Assembly: GCA_934254815.1 (NCBI GenBank)
Contig: CAKQME010000009.1
Coordinates: forward strand, 46,964-110,963
DNA length: 64,000 bases
From: an uncultured Clostridia bacterium
GTDB lineage: Bacteria; Bacillota; Clostridia; Christensenellales; Borkfalkiaceae
Direction: 5' to 3'
Under the pieces are notes generated by a model that saw nothing but the letters and a program-made list of their open reading frames with translations, was not told the origin of the DNA and made no database searches. A program made the position numbers and the translations under genes. Shown here piece after piece: positions 9,124 to 17,841 of this stretch; the first letter of the stretch is position 1, and every line of letters starts with the position of its first letter.

Positions 9124-9140
9124 CTATTACCCGATAATAG
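9124..9140. promoter_or_regulatory. Candidate HxlR operator (inverted repeat)
   Basis: CTATTA, a 5-bp spacer and TAATAG form a perfect 6-5-6 inverted repeat in the shared intergenic region, 30 bp upstream of the -35 element of the hxlR-like gene and 87 bp upstream of the MBL-like ATG. Position and symmetry suit an HxlR dimer. This is inference. Confidence 0.5.
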
Positions 9141-9169
9141 TTTTGTTACTTAGTTTCTTTTTTGAACTA

Positions 9170-9198
9170 TTGACTTTAATTTAAGAACTTGGTATAAT
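9170..9198 (+). promoter_or_regulatory. Sigma-A promoter for the HxlR gene
   Basis: TTGACT (9170-9175) and TATAAT (9193-9198) have a 17-bp spacer. The leader to the ATG at 9229 is short and carries AAAGGAG. Confidence 0.8.
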
Positions 9199-9228
9199 AA
9201 AAATAGAAATACTTGAAAGGAGTTGTTT

Positions 9229-9555
9229 ATGCTTACGAAAGAAGAATTACCCGAATGCCCCGTCGCAACGACGGTTCAGCTTATAGGCAACAAATGGAAA
9301 CTTTTGATACTCAGAAACCTTATGGGAAAAACTCAGCGTTTTACCGACTTTATAAAAACCGTTCCCGGAATAAGCAAAAAAGTGCTGACGGATAATTTAC
9401 GCGCGCTCGAAAACGACGGAATCATAAATCGCGAAGTCTTCGCGGAAGTTCCGCCGCGCGTAGAATACTCGCTATCCGAGCTTGGGCAGACGTTAAAGCC
9501 TATTCTCGACGCGATGTGGGAGTGGGGCAACGAATACAAAAATAATTTATCCTGA
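9229..9555 (+). CDS. HxlR-family winged-helix transcriptional regulator
   Basis: The pattern CPVATTVQLIGNKWKLLILRNL followed by RFTDFIKTVPGISKKVLTDNLRALENDGII is the HxlR winged helix, including the single N-terminal cysteine that many members use for redox or electrophile sensing. The ATG at 9229 is preferred over a TTG at 9223 because GAAAGGAG ends just before it. The gene is divergent from the MBL-macrodomain-sirtuin unit, which is the usual arrangement for HxlR and its target. Confidence 0.93.
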   Translation: MLTKEELPECPVATTVQLIGNKWKLLILRNLMGKTQRFTDFIKTVPGISKKVLTDNLRALENDGIINREVFAEVPPRVEYSLSELGQTLKPILDAMWEWGNEYKNNLS

Positions 9556-9571
9556 CTCGATACGCCCGTTT

Positions 9572-10501
9572 TCAATCCGTAACGGACAAAATTTCTTCCG
9601 CGCGGGCTTTGACTTCACGTTTTAATTTTTCGGGGGCGATTATCTTTACTTTTCCGCCGTAACCGGTAAGTTTAGCTATAAGCCATTCGTCTACGGGCAG
9701 CTTTGCCGACGCGCCGTAGCTCCCGTCGGAATTTTTATAGACGTTCTTCACACCGAGCCATTCTTCGACGTCGTTTAAAGCCGCGGCGGAAATTTTAAGG
9801 TCGACGAACTCGCTTTCAGCCTTATCCAGCCAGTTCGCGTTTTTCAAACCGTTCGGATCGACTTCTCTGCGGACAAAGTTTTCGTTCGTCGACGAAGCGT
9901 AAAGTATACGCGAAAGTTTGAACGTTCTGAATTCGTTTCTCGTGTGACAGTAGGCGTAAACATACCAAAGCCCCTGCTTTAAAATAAGAACGTGCGGGTC
10001 GATAAGGCGCGAAGACGTGTTTCCGTTTTTATCCATATAGCCCATATTTACGACTTTTCCGTTTTCTATCGCGTCATCTAAAACGCCGACGACTTCTTTT
10101 ACGTTATCGTCGCCGTTCCAGCCCGTAAAATCTATAAGGAAATTACCCGCTTTCAGTTCGGAAGCGGGTTTATTCGGTCTGTACACGGATCTCAGTTTAT
10201 CTATCGCGGAAGAAAGATTTTTTTCGCGCAGTTGTTCGTTGCAGGCGTTAGCCGCGGTAAGCAACGCGTCGAATTCTTCTTCGGACATAAATCCGTCGGT
10301 TATTTTATACGAATCGGCAATATAATATCCGCCGCTCCTGCCCGCGTCGGCAATTATCGGTATGCCGGCAAGACTGATTTCGTCGATATAGCGCATTACC
10401 GTTCTTACGGAAATTTCAAACCGCGAAGCGAGCGCCGCCGCGGAAGTTTTTCCGCGCGACAGCAGATAAAATAAAATTTTCAGCATTATTTCGTATTTCA
10501 T
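9572..10501 (-). CDS. HTH and WYL-domain transcriptional regulator
   Basis: The N-terminus (residues 1-60) is a DeoR-type winged helix (LASRFEISVRTVMRYIDEISLAGIPIIADAGRSGGYYI). The central region carries the WYL fold (RLIDPHVLILKQGLWYVYAYCHTRNEFRTFKLSRI). A C-terminal WCX extension ends the protein. WYL domains bind ligands or nucleic acids, and the target genes cannot be told from sequence. The start is 16 bp from the divergent small gene at 10518. Confidence 0.93.
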   Translation of the reverse strand: MKYEIMLKILFYLLSRGKTSAAALASRFEISVRTVMRYIDEISLAGIPIIADAGRSGGYYIADSYKITDGFMSEEEFDALLTAANACNEQLREKNLSSAIDKLRSVYRPNKPASELKAGNFLIDFTGWNGDDNVKEVVGVLDDAIENGKVVNMGYMDKNGNTSSRLIDPHVLILKQGLWYVYAYCHTRNEFRTFKLSRILYASSTNENFVRREVDPNGLKNANWLDKAESEFVDLKISAAALNDVEEWLGVKNVYKNSDGSYGASAKLPVDEWLIAKLTGYGGKVKIIAPEKLKREVKARAEEILSVTD

Positions 10502-10517
10502 AGCGCAACCTTTTTAT

Positions 10518-10775
10518 ATGGAGTATATCAAAGTATACGTTTTAACGGTAGTGGAATTTTCCGCAGACGGTAAGATGAGGCCGCTTTATGTAGAATGGGA
10601 AAACGGACAAAAATATTATATCGACAAAGTTTATGCGATAAAGTACTCGCCCGCGAACGTCGGGGCGGAAATACCCGTGCGATACGATTGCGATTTTTCG
10701 GGCAGACGCAGATATCTCTATTACGAAGACAGTTTAAAACGTTGGTTTATCGAACAACCTGTCAGCCGCAGATAA
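10518..10775 (+). CDS. Small conserved-looking hypothetical protein, 85 aa
   Basis: I cannot name this protein. It resembles short Clostridia proteins with the pattern VEWENGQKYYIDKV, a central RYDCDFSGRRRYLYYED and a final WFIE, predicted to form a small beta-rich fold. No ribosome binding site is obvious before the ATG, and only 16 bp separates it from the divergent WYL gene, so its promoter would have to lie inside that gene. It abuts the convergent ATP-grasp gene with no gap. Confidence 0.6.
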   Translation: MEYIKVYVLTVVEFSADGKMRPLYVEWENGQKYYIDKVYAIKYSPANVGAEIPVRYDCDFSGRRRYLYYEDSLKRWFIEQPVSRR

Positions 10776-11675
10776 TTACGTTCGTTTGCCTTGATTGTCA
10801 CAGTTATTTAAAACATATCCGGCGTAAGCTTCTGCAACGTTCACATGAGTAACGCTTTCAAACGCCGAGAAAAACGCGTTTGAATTTACCTCGCAGATAA
10901 TCGGCTCTCCGTTTTCGCCCGAAAGCAAATCTATACCGCAGTAATCGAGACCGAGAATTTTTTTTGCCTTAAGCGTGATATCGATCATCTCTTTCGTCGG
11001 CTCATATATCGTCGCCCGACCGCCCGCGCCTATATTCGAGCGGAAATCTCCGTCGGAAATTCTTTGCATCGCGCCTAAAACCCTGTTGCCGACGGCTATC
11101 AGGCGAATGTCTTTACCCTTGCTCGAACTTATGTATTTTTGATATAAGTGCGGTTTATAAATAAGCTCTGCGGACAGTTTTTTCAACTCTTCTCCGTCTT
11201 TCGCAAGGTAAACGCCTTTACCGAGCGAGCCGTAAGCCTCTTTTACGATAAGCGGCAAACCGAGTTCGGCTATAATTCCGTCAACGGCGGCGTCGGACTC
11301 TTTCGCCCCCGCGGTATAACACAGCGGCGCGGGAATAGTTTTTGCCAGCGGCAACCCCTCGCCCGAAAGCGCGATATAAGTAAGCACCTTATCGTCGCAG
11401 AGTTCTATCGCGCGGCGATTATTGAACGTTTTGACGCCGATTTTTTCGAGCGCGGAAAGCAGATATTTATCTTTATCCCAGAACACCGCGAAATCGTAAC
11501 CGGAAAAAGCCGCGACGGTTTCGTCGCAGATTTTAACCGATAACGCCGAATTTTTTACTATATCGCATTCCGCGCCGAGTTTTTCGAACTCGGTTTTCAT
11601 ACGCCTTGCCTGATAGAGATAATTTTCGTCTTCGGCGTAGGCGTTTACGATAACGCACCCTCGTTTGATTTTCAT
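10776..11675 (-). CDS. RimK-like ATP-grasp ligase
   Basis: This 299-residue protein has a pre-ATP-grasp domain followed by the ATP-grasp core. KEAYGSLGKGVYLA is the nucleotide-binding lysine and glycine-rich loop, and CEVNSNAFF is the metal-binding end motif. RimK-like enzymes join an amino acid or peptide to a carboxylate, and the substrate is not predictable here. The start at 11675 is chosen because it overlaps the radC stop as ATGA and has GGAG seven bases upstream. A longer frame to 11795 lies inside radC. The overlap suggests translational coupling. Confidence 0.88.
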   Translation of the reverse strand: MKIKRGCVIVNAYAEDENYLYQARRMKTEFEKLGAECDIVKNSALSVKICDETVAAFSGYDFAVFWDKDKYLLSALEKIGVKTFNNRRAIELCDDKVLTYIALSGEGLPLAKTIPAPLCYTAGAKESDAAVDGIIAELGLPLIVKEAYGSLGKGVYLAKDGEELKKLSAELIYKPHLYQKYISSSKGKDIRLIAVGNRVLGAMQRISDGDFRSNIGAGGRATIYEPTKEMIDITLKAKKILGLDYCGIDLLSGENGEPIICEVNSNAFFSAFESVTHVNVAEAYAGYVLNNCDNQGKRT

Positions 11676-12394
11676 ATCTCCGCCGCCCCGAAACGTTTGC
11701 CTATTTCGCCCAGTCTGCCCGACGCGTAATAACTGAACGCTCCCTCGTCGGATACGATTATGTGGTCGTAAAGTCTGACTTTCGCCATATTGCAATAGAG
11801 GAACAATTGCTCGGTAGTCAGGTCGTCTTCTTTCGACGGGTTAAAATCTCCGCTCGGATGATTATGCGCAACAACAATAGACGCAACCTTTCTGCCCGCC
11901 AGCCGAGCCGAAAACTCCGAAAACGGAACGGAAGCCTTTCTCGCGTCGCCCTGAGAAAAGCCCTCTTTAGATATAACGCGGTCGTTATCGTCGAGCAGTA
12001 TCAGCGTAAACGTCTCCACGCTCTGCCCCGCGTAATATTTTACGAGATAATTTTTGGCGTTTTCGAAATTATAAAACTTCTGAGCCGTGAATTTTTCGTC
12101 GAGAATAACGTCGGTAATCCTCCCGATCGTCGACAAATACGCGGCGGTGGCGTTGCCCACGCCCTCGACGGCTCGCAGTTCTTCGGGAGAAGCATGAACC
12201 ACGCCCGTAAGCGAACCGAATTTACGCAACAGTTTATGAGCGAGCGGATTTACGTTAGCCCTCGGAATAGCGTTAAACAACAGCACTTCGAGCAGTTCGT
12301 GTTTAGACAGACTATCGGGGGCTTTTTCGAACCGTTCGCGAAGCCTGTTTCTATGGTTTTCGTGAATATTTTTGTCCGAATCTATACTTTGCAT
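11672..12394 (-). CDS. radC: RadC family JAB/MPN+ metalloprotein
   Basis: This 240-residue protein has a helix-hairpin-helix region (LRAVEGVGNATAAYLSTIGR) and a C-terminal JAB domain with the zinc motif AHNHPSGDFNPSKEDD. These are the hallmarks of the RadC (UPF0758) family, whose link to DNA repair is historical and not well supported. It overlaps the downstream ATP-grasp gene by 4 bp. Confidence 0.95.
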   Translation of the reverse strand: MQSIDSDKNIHENHRNRLRERFEKAPDSLSKHELLEVLLFNAIPRANVNPLAHKLLRKFGSLTGVVHASPEELRAVEGVGNATAAYLSTIGRITDVILDEKFTAQKFYNFENAKNYLVKYYAGQSVETFTLILLDDNDRVISKEGFSQGDARKASVPFSEFSARLAGRKVASIVVAHNHPSGDFNPSKEDDLTTEQLFLYCNMAKVRLYDHIIVSDEGAFSYYASGRLGEIGKRFGAAEI

Positions 12395-12470
12395 GATATA
12401 ATAATTATAGTCGTATATTCGCCCCGTGTCAATACCCGCCGCGTTGTTTTGCCGATTTTTTATTATTTTT

Positions 12471-12878
12471 TTACATGCGCTTTATATAGCGTTCTATTCC
12501 GCGTTCTTCGTCGTACCGCTTGACGGCGGCAAGATATTTTTCCGACAGTCTGAACAGATACATTTCGCGGTTTTCATAGGAAAGCGAAAGAAAATGCCGT
12601 TTATCCATAAGCAGATCGAGCGCGTTTTCGGGGCGGTTGCCGTACTTATCGAGCATAGCTTTGACCTGCGCGTAAAACTTCTCTTCCTCTTCGGAAGTTC
12701 CGCGGATATTCTTCACCACCAGTTTTTTAAAATAGGTTTTTACTCCAGATTCTCCCACGCCCTCCTCTTTGGCTATTTTCAAGCCGCTGTCAACGTCGCG
12801 TTTATAATCCTGCCAAAAGCGGGATTTAAGTCTCATTTTTGCTTCTTTTGCCGCAGATTTTATACTTTTATTCTGCAT
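12471..12878 (-). CDS. Hypothetical cytoplasmic protein, 135 aa
   Basis: I do not recognise this protein. It is highly charged and predicted to be almost entirely helical, with no signal or membrane segment. The internal ATG at 12878 is chosen because GGAGGT precedes it. The longer frame to 12983 lacks a site and runs through the rpsU terminator. The gene follows rpsU on the same strand but is separated from it by that terminator. Confidence 0.7.
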   Translation of the reverse strand: MQNKSIKSAAKEAKMRLKSRFWQDYKRDVDSGLKIAKEEGVGESGVKTYFKKLVVKNIRGTSEEEEKFYAQVKAMLDKYGNRPENALDLLMDKRHFLSLSYENREMYLFRLSEKYLAAVKRYDEERGIERYIKRM

Positions 12879-12935
12879 ATTCCACCTCCGAAAAATAATT
12901 TTAATCTTTAGTGGAACAGCCGCCGTAATCGCGGC

Positions 12936-12974
12936 TAAAAAAACACCCGAAAAATCGCGTGATTCATCGGGTGT
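12936..12974 (-). terminator. Intrinsic terminator after rpsU
   Basis: ACACCCGA (12943-12950) pairs with TCGGGTGT (12967-12974). On the minus strand the stem is followed by a run of seven T residues. Confidence 0.9.
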
Positions 12975-12997
12975 AAAAATCAAATTTTTAAGTTGTT

Positions 12998-13177
12998 TCA
13001 GCCTTTAATGCTTCTCTTTCTTGCCGCCTCGGACTTCTTCTTTCTTCTAACGGAAGGTTTCTCGTAATGCTCTTTCTTACGAAGATCGCCTATGATTCCG
13101 TCGCGCGAGCATTTTCTCTTGAATCTGCGAAGCGCATTGTCGAGCGATTCGTTTTCTCCGACTCTAATAGTAGACAT
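12998..13177 (-). CDS. rpsU: 30S ribosomal protein S21
   Basis: This 59-residue basic protein has the S21 signature ([20 protein letters not shown], then [22 protein letters not shown]). The ATG at 13177 is preferred over the GTG two codons upstream because GGAGGG is correctly spaced only from the ATG. Confidence 0.98.
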   Translation of the reverse strand: MSTIRVGENESLDNALRRFKRKCSRDGIIGDLRKKEHYEKPSVRRKKKSEAARKRSIKG

Positions 13178-13264
13178 ATTCACAACCCTCCTTTGCCCAA
13201 CGGCTCTTTCTTGTACGCTATTCTATCAAATAAATCGCCTTTTGTCAAGCGTTTTTATGCGTTT

Positions 13265-14362
13265 TTAAACGTTAAATCTGAATAAAACGACGTCGCCGTC
13301 TTTCATAACATAGTCTTTACCCTCCGAACGCACCTTGCCGAGTTCTTTCGCCTTGACGTAACTGCCGCACTCCAGAAGCACCTGCCAGTCTATACATTCC
13401 GCCCGGATAAAGCCCTTTTCGAAGTCGCTATGAATCTTACCCGCCGCCTGCGGAGCTTTTGTTCCCTCGGTAATCGTCCAGGCTCTCGTTTCGGGTTCGC
13501 CCGCGGTAAGAAAGCTTATCAGCCCCAGCAGTTTATACGACGCCTTTACAAGTCTGTTAAGTCCGCTCTCTTTAAGCCCCAGATCGTCTAAAAACACCTG
13601 CGCTTCGTCGGGCGGAAGTTGTGATATTTCTTCTTCCGTTCTCGCGCAGATCACAAGCGTTTCGCTGTTTTCGGTCTTAGCGTAATCTATAACCTTTTTC
13701 GCGAGCGGGATATCTTCGCCGTCTTTGCCCATATCCGCCTCGGACACGTTCGCCGCATAAATTACGGGTTTGGAAGTAAGCAGGAACAAATCGTCGACGT
13801 ATTTCTGCTCGTCCTCGGTGAGTTCCATTCCGCGAACGGGTTTCTCGGCTTCGAGCCTGTCTAAAACCCGCTTTAAAAGATCGCTTTCTATCTTATATTT
13901 TTTATCTCCCGACTTAATCATTCCGAAAGCTTTGTCGTAGCGTTTCTGCACCGTTTCCATATCAGCGAGAATGAGTTCGAGATTGATTATGCCGATATCT
14001 CTCACGGGGTCGACGGTATTTTCGACGTGGGTTACGTTTTCGTCTTCGAAACATCTTACGACGTGAACTATGGCGTCGACTTCGCGTATATGCGACAAGA
14101 ATTTATTACCGAGCCCCTCGCCTTTCGACGCGCCCTTTACAAGCCCCGCTATATCTACGAATTCTATCGTCGCGGGGGTTATCTTTTTACAGTTATACAA
14201 TGCGGCGAGCTTTTCAAGTCTTTCGTCAGGTACGGCGACCACGCCGACGTTCGGTTCTATCGTGCAGAACGGAAAGTTGGCGGCTTGCGCGCCCGCATGA
14301 GTTATTGCGTTGAAAAGCGTGGACTTACCCACGTTAGGAAGCCCTACTACACCGAGTTTCAT
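13265..14362 (-). CDS. ychF: Redox-regulated ATPase YchF (OLA1 family)
   Basis: This 365-residue OBG-type P-loop protein has Walker A GLPNVGKST (residues 7-15), DIAGLVKGASKGEGLGN as G3, and the C-terminal TGS-like region (FLTAGEPETRAWTI through VLFRFNV). YchF binds ATP rather than GTP and associates with ribosomes. The start has AAGAGGT upstream. It lies about 87 bp upstream of rpsU with separate signals. Confidence 0.97.
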   Translation of the reverse strand: MKLGVVGLPNVGKSTLFNAITHAGAQAANFPFCTIEPNVGVVAVPDERLEKLAALYNCKKITPATIEFVDIAGLVKGASKGEGLGNKFLSHIREVDAIVHVVRCFEDENVTHVENTVDPVRDIGIINLELILADMETVQKRYDKAFGMIKSGDKKYKIESDLLKRVLDRLEAEKPVRGMELTEDEQKYVDDLFLLTSKPVIYAANVSEADMGKDGEDIPLAKKVIDYAKTENSETLVICARTEEEISQLPPDEAQVFLDDLGLKESGLNRLVKASYKLLGLISFLTAGEPETRAWTITEGTKAPQAAGKIHSDFEKGFIRAECIDWQVLLECGSYVKAKELGKVRSEGKDYVMKDGDVVLFRFNV

Positions 14363-14496
14363 CTTAATTACCTCTTATAAATCTGTGTTTCGTCTATAAT
14401 TTTAACATAAATTATTTATTTATTCAATGCTTTTGTTGCGGTATTTTAAAATTTATGATAAAATTTAGTTTGATTATTGTTTATAAGGATATTTAT

Positions 14497-16194
14497 ATGG
14501 ATTACAGAAATTATATAGCCGAAAAACTTAACGTAGACGGGCTTGACAAAGCCGAACTCGCGGCGAATATCGTCGTTCCGCCCGACCGCGGAATGGGCGA
14601 TTACGCCCTGCCGTGTTTCAAACTTGCAAAAACGATGAGAAAATCGCCCGTCGCCATAGCCGAAGAGCTTAAATCGGGGTTTAAAACCGACGACGTTATC
14701 AGCGCGTGCGAAGCGGTAAACGGCTATCTCAATTTTAAAGTAAACAGAAAGGGACTTATCGAAAGTTGTCTTAAAGCCATAAACGAACAGGGTGACAAAT
14801 ACGGCTCGTCGGATATCGGCGCAGGCAAAACTATCTGTATCGACTATTCTTCGATAAACATAGCCAAACCTTTCCACATAGGGCATTTATCCACCACCGT
14901 CATAGGCGGCGCGCTCTACAGATTATACAAATTTCTGGGTTACAACGCCATCGGCATAAACCATCTTGGCGATTACGGAACGCAATTCGGCAAACTCATT
15001 TACGCCTACAAGCACTGGGGTTCCGCAGAAGAAGTGGAAAAAGGCGGAGTTAAAGAACTCACCCGTCTTTACGTTAAATACCACAAGGAAAGCGAAGCCC
15101 ACCCCGAAATGGACGACGAAGCGCGGCATTATTTCAAGCTCATCGAACAGGGCGACGAAGAGTGCGTTAAGCTTTTCAACAAGTTCAAGGAACTGACGCT
15201 TAAAGAAGTTGAAAAAATTTACAAGGAACTCGACATAACTTTCGATTCTTACGCGGGCGAAAGTTTTTACAACGACAAAATGCAGCCCGTCATAGACGAG
15301 CTTGAAGAAAAAGGGTTATTGAAGACGAGCGAGGGCGCAAAGATAGTAGACCTCGAAGCCTACGGTATGCCGCCATGTCTTATTCTGCGTTCCGACGGAG
15401 CGTCGCTTTACGCTACGCGCGACCTTGCCGCGGCGTGCTACCGCAAGGAGCATTACGATTTTTACAAGTGTCTTTACGTCGTGGCGTACCAGCAGAATTT
15501 ACATTTCAGGCAGTTCTTTAAAGTTCTCGAACTTATGGGCAAGCCGTGGGCTAAAGACCTTATACATGTCGCCTACGGAATGGTTTCGCTATTAGACGAA
15601 AACGGAAATCAGGTCGCAATGAGTACGCGTAACGGCACCGTGGTACTTCTCGAAGACGTACTTAAACGTTGTCACGAAAAATGCCTCGAAGTAATAGAGA
15701 GCAAAAACCCGAATCTTGAAAACAAAGAGCTTATCGCCAGACAGGTAGGCACAGGCGCGGTAGTATTCGGCGCGCTTTCGAACAGCAAAATCAAAGACAT
15801 AGCTTTCAGTTACGACAAAATACTTAATTTTGACGGCGAAACGGGACCTTACGTTCAGTACACGGCGGCGAGAATAAAAAGCGTTTTGAGAAAAGGCGGT
15901 CAGCCGTCGGCGTATACAATGCCCGAAATCAACGAGGACGAATACGCGCTCATATCGCTTCTTTCCACTTTCCCCGAAATCGTTGCGGGGGCTGTGGACA
16001 AGCTCGAACCGTTCTTTATAACGAGATACGCGATAGACGTAGCCTCGGCGTTCAACAAGTTCTATTTCGACTGCAAGATTATAGGCGAAAACGACGATGT
16101 GCGCAATTTCCGTTTAGACGTTTGCAAATGCACATTAACGGTACTTACGAACGCGTTGACTTTACTCGGAATTCAGGTTCCCGACCGCATGTAA
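14497..16194 (+). CDS. argS: Arginyl-tRNA synthetase
   Basis: This enzyme charges tRNA-Arg with arginine. An N-terminal Arg-tRNA synthetase domain precedes the class I core. The HIGH motif is PFHIGHLST (residues 125-133), and the KMSKS loop appears as AMSTRNG, as in many family members. A C-terminal anticodon-binding DALR domain ends at PDRM. The internal ATG at 14497 is chosen because ATAAGG is suitably placed before it, giving 565 residues. The gene is divergent from ychF. Confidence 0.96.
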   Translation: MDYRNYIAEKLNVDGLDKAELAANIVVPPDRGMGDYALPCFKLAKTMRKSPVAIAEELKSGFKTDDVISACEAVNGYLNFKVNRKGLIESCLKAINEQGDKYGSSDIGAGKTICIDYSSINIAKPFHIGHLSTTVIGGALYRLYKFLGYNAIGINHLGDYGTQFGKLIYAYKHWGSAEEVEKGGVKELTRLYVKYHKESEAHPEMDDEARHYFKLIEQGDEECVKLFNKFKELTLKEVEKIYKELDITFDSYAGESFYNDKMQPVIDELEEKGLLKTSEGAKIVDLEAYGMPPCLILRSDGASLYATRDLAAACYRKEHYDFYKCLYVVAYQQNLHFRQFFKVLELMGKPWAKDLIHVAYGMVSLLDENGNQVAMSTRNGTVVLLEDVLKRCHEKCLEVIESKNPNLENKELIARQVGTGAVVFGALSNSKIKDIAFSYDKILNFDGETGPYVQYTAARIKSVLRKGGQPSAYTMPEINEDEYALISLLSTFPEIVAGAVDKLEPFFITRYAIDVASAFNKFYFDCKIIGENDDVRNFRLDVCKCTLTVLTNALTLLGIQVPDRM

Positions 16195-16264
16195 GATAGC
16201 CTGAGGCTGGAAACGTGACGGCAGCCTGAGGCTGCGCGCGAGTATTTGTCCGACATTATATTTT
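16195..16264. other. Spacer with two short palindromes after argS
   Basis: AGCCTGAGGCT occurs twice (near 16198 and 16227), each self-complementary. Neither is followed by a T run, so their terminator role is uncertain. Nothing else is seen before the repeats. Confidence 0.4.
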
Positions 16265-16352
16265 TGTCATTCTGAGTGAAACGAAGAATCCCACTGAAAA
16301 AGCGCGGACTACTTAATACAATGGGATATTTCGCTTACGCTCAATATGACAT
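16265..16352. repeat. Short MITE-like repeat, copy 1
   Basis: This 88-bp element begins TGTCATTCTGAG and ends CTCAATATGACA, giving imperfect terminal inverted repeats. A second copy at 16537-16623 differs at few positions, and an inverted relative forms the right part of the repeat at 20421-20635. Confidence 0.8.
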
Positions 16353-16368
16353 ACTAATTTAATGTTTT

Positions 16369-16623
16369 TGTCATTCTGTCAATATCGAAAGAGTAAACTT
16401 GCTTGCAAGGGTTTGCGAACGATGATATTCATAAGGCGCTGCCTTTATTGCGAAACAATAAAGGCAAAACTATTGTTTAAACGCTTTGGCGTTTAAGCGC
16501 CGAATAGTATGCGAAGAATTCCACCGAAAATATTATTGTCATTCTGAACGCAGTGAAGAATCCCACTGAAAAAGCGCGGATTACTTAATACAATGGGATA
16601 TTTCGCTTACGCTCAATATGACA
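16369..16623 (+). repeat. Palindromic MITE-like element with 111-bp core
   Basis: The element starts TGTCATTCTGTC and ends ATATGACA. Its core at 16397-16507 is repeated at 20449-20559 with one clear substitution and contains nested hairpins, including a 10-bp stem GCCTTTATTG/CAATAAAGGC and AAACGC/GCGTTT. Its right end (16537-16623) is a second copy of the 88-bp repeat. There is no coding capacity, so it would depend on a transposase elsewhere. Confidence 0.8.
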
Positions 16624-16664
16624 TAAAAAAATAAAACACATAAACAGACTTTGAAAGGAAAAAT

Positions 16665-17318
16665 ATGAAAAAAGCAGTATTATTCGATATGGACGGAACG
16701 CTTATCGACGCTTCCGGCGATATTCTCGAAAATCTTAATATGACTTTAAAAAAATACGGCTATGCCGAAATAACCCTTGCCGAAGCAAGGAGATTTGTCG
16801 GCAACGGAGCTAAAAAGTTAGTCGAAAGAGCGTTAAAAAACGCACCTTGCGATAATTTCAAAGAGGTTCTTGACTGCTATAACAACGCTTATAATTTCTG
16901 CGACGGGCATAACACTAAAATCTACCCCGGCATGAGCGAACTCGTTAAAAAACTCAAAAAAGAGGGCTATAAGACGGCTGTCGTATCAAATAAGCCGCAG
17001 GACGGAGCAAACGAAGTCGTAAAAAGATTTTTCCCCGACGCGCATTTCGATTACGTTTTCGGTCAGCGCGACGGCGTTAAAACAAAACCCGACAGAGGTT
17101 GCGTGGATTTTACCCTTTCTCAACTCGGCGTCACTACCGAAGAAGCCGTTTTCGTTGGCGACAGCGATACCGATTTTCTCACAATGAAAAACGCCGGAAC
17201 AGACGGCGTTTGCGTGTTATGGGGTTACAGAAGCAAAGAAGAGCTTTCCGCTCTCGGCGCAAGCGTTTTCGCATCCACCGCAGACGAACTCTATGAAAAA
17301 ATAAAAGCTTTCGGTTGA
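16665..17318 (+). CDS. HAD-superfamily phosphatase (phosphoglycolate phosphatase-like)
   Basis: This 217-residue HAD hydrolase has motif I DMDGT (residues 8-12, nucleophile Asp8), motif II VVSNKP, the motif III lysine in KTKPDRGC, and motif IV GDSDTD. The helical cap between motifs I and II is of the Gph type. The substrate could be phosphoglycolate or another small phosphoester. AAAGGAA precedes the ATG. It converges with the next gene, leaving 1 bp between stop codons. Confidence 0.9.
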   Translation: MKKAVLFDMDGTLIDASGDILENLNMTLKKYGYAEITLAEARRFVGNGAKKLVERALKNAPCDNFKEVLDCYNNAYNFCDGHNTKIYPGMSELVKKLKKEGYKTAVVSNKPQDGANEVVKRFFPDAHFDYVFGQRDGVKTKPDRGCVDFTLSQLGVTTEEAVFVGDSDTDFLTMKNAGTDGVCVLWGYRSKEELSALGASVFASTADELYEKIKAFG

Positions 17319-17319
17319 T

Positions 17320-17700
17320 TTATCTGTAATACGAAATTCTGTATTCGATTTTATCGATGCTTAAAATCTGCGTGAACGTCAACGACTGCGACAACATGTA
17401 AGTATTCCCTTTGGCGTAATTAAAACCCTGCAACGTCTGCGTATAAACAACCGCTCCGTTGCCGTCGAGAATTTTAAACGTAACGTCTACTTCTGCATAA
17501 TTATCGTTCGCGGTGACGTAAAACTTTACGTCGGTAAAACCCTGTTCGCAAGTGAGAGTAGGCGCGGCTTTCGTAGCTATGGTGACAATACTCGGTTTGC
17601 CGTCGCGTTTAGATTTATTTTCCATAAGATACAGCGCGGCAATGCCGACAATCAACAGGACTATAAGACAAATAACAACTCTTAATAAACGTTTATCCAT
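17320..17700 (-). CDS. Small membrane-anchored extracytoplasmic protein
   Basis: I do not recognise this protein. Residues 5-26 form one hydrophobic segment after a short basic N-terminus, and the remaining 100 residues form a predicted beta-rich domain (FTDVKFYVTANDNYAEVDVTFKILDGNGAVVY) resembling small FxLYD-like or Ig-like modules. It would sit outside the membrane. Few cues to function exist. Confidence 0.65.
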   Translation of the reverse strand: MDKRLLRVVICLIVLLIVGIAALYLMENKSKRDGKPSIVTIATKAAPTLTCEQGFTDVKFYVTANDNYAEVDVTFKILDGNGAVVYTQTLQGFNYAKGNTYMLSQSLTFTQILSIDKIEYRISYYR

Positions 17701-17841
17701 AATTTTTATCTTATAAATGTAAAATTTAACAACAGTTTTTGCGTATAAGGCGGTTATTTTTATATCGCCCGCAACGCCTTTAAAATTATACTATTTTACG
17801 CGCAGATTTGCAACTGTTTAATAAAGGAGTAATATTTTTCT

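Noticed and set aside
11762..12523. 253-aa plus-strand frame
   Set aside because: It is antisense to radC, which has a complete JAB motif.
16265..16623. Repeats as CRISPR or rRNA/tRNA remnants
   Set aside because: Copies are palindromic with TGTCAT/ATGACA ends and irregular spacing, which fits MITE-like elements, and no tRNA or rRNA similarity was seen.
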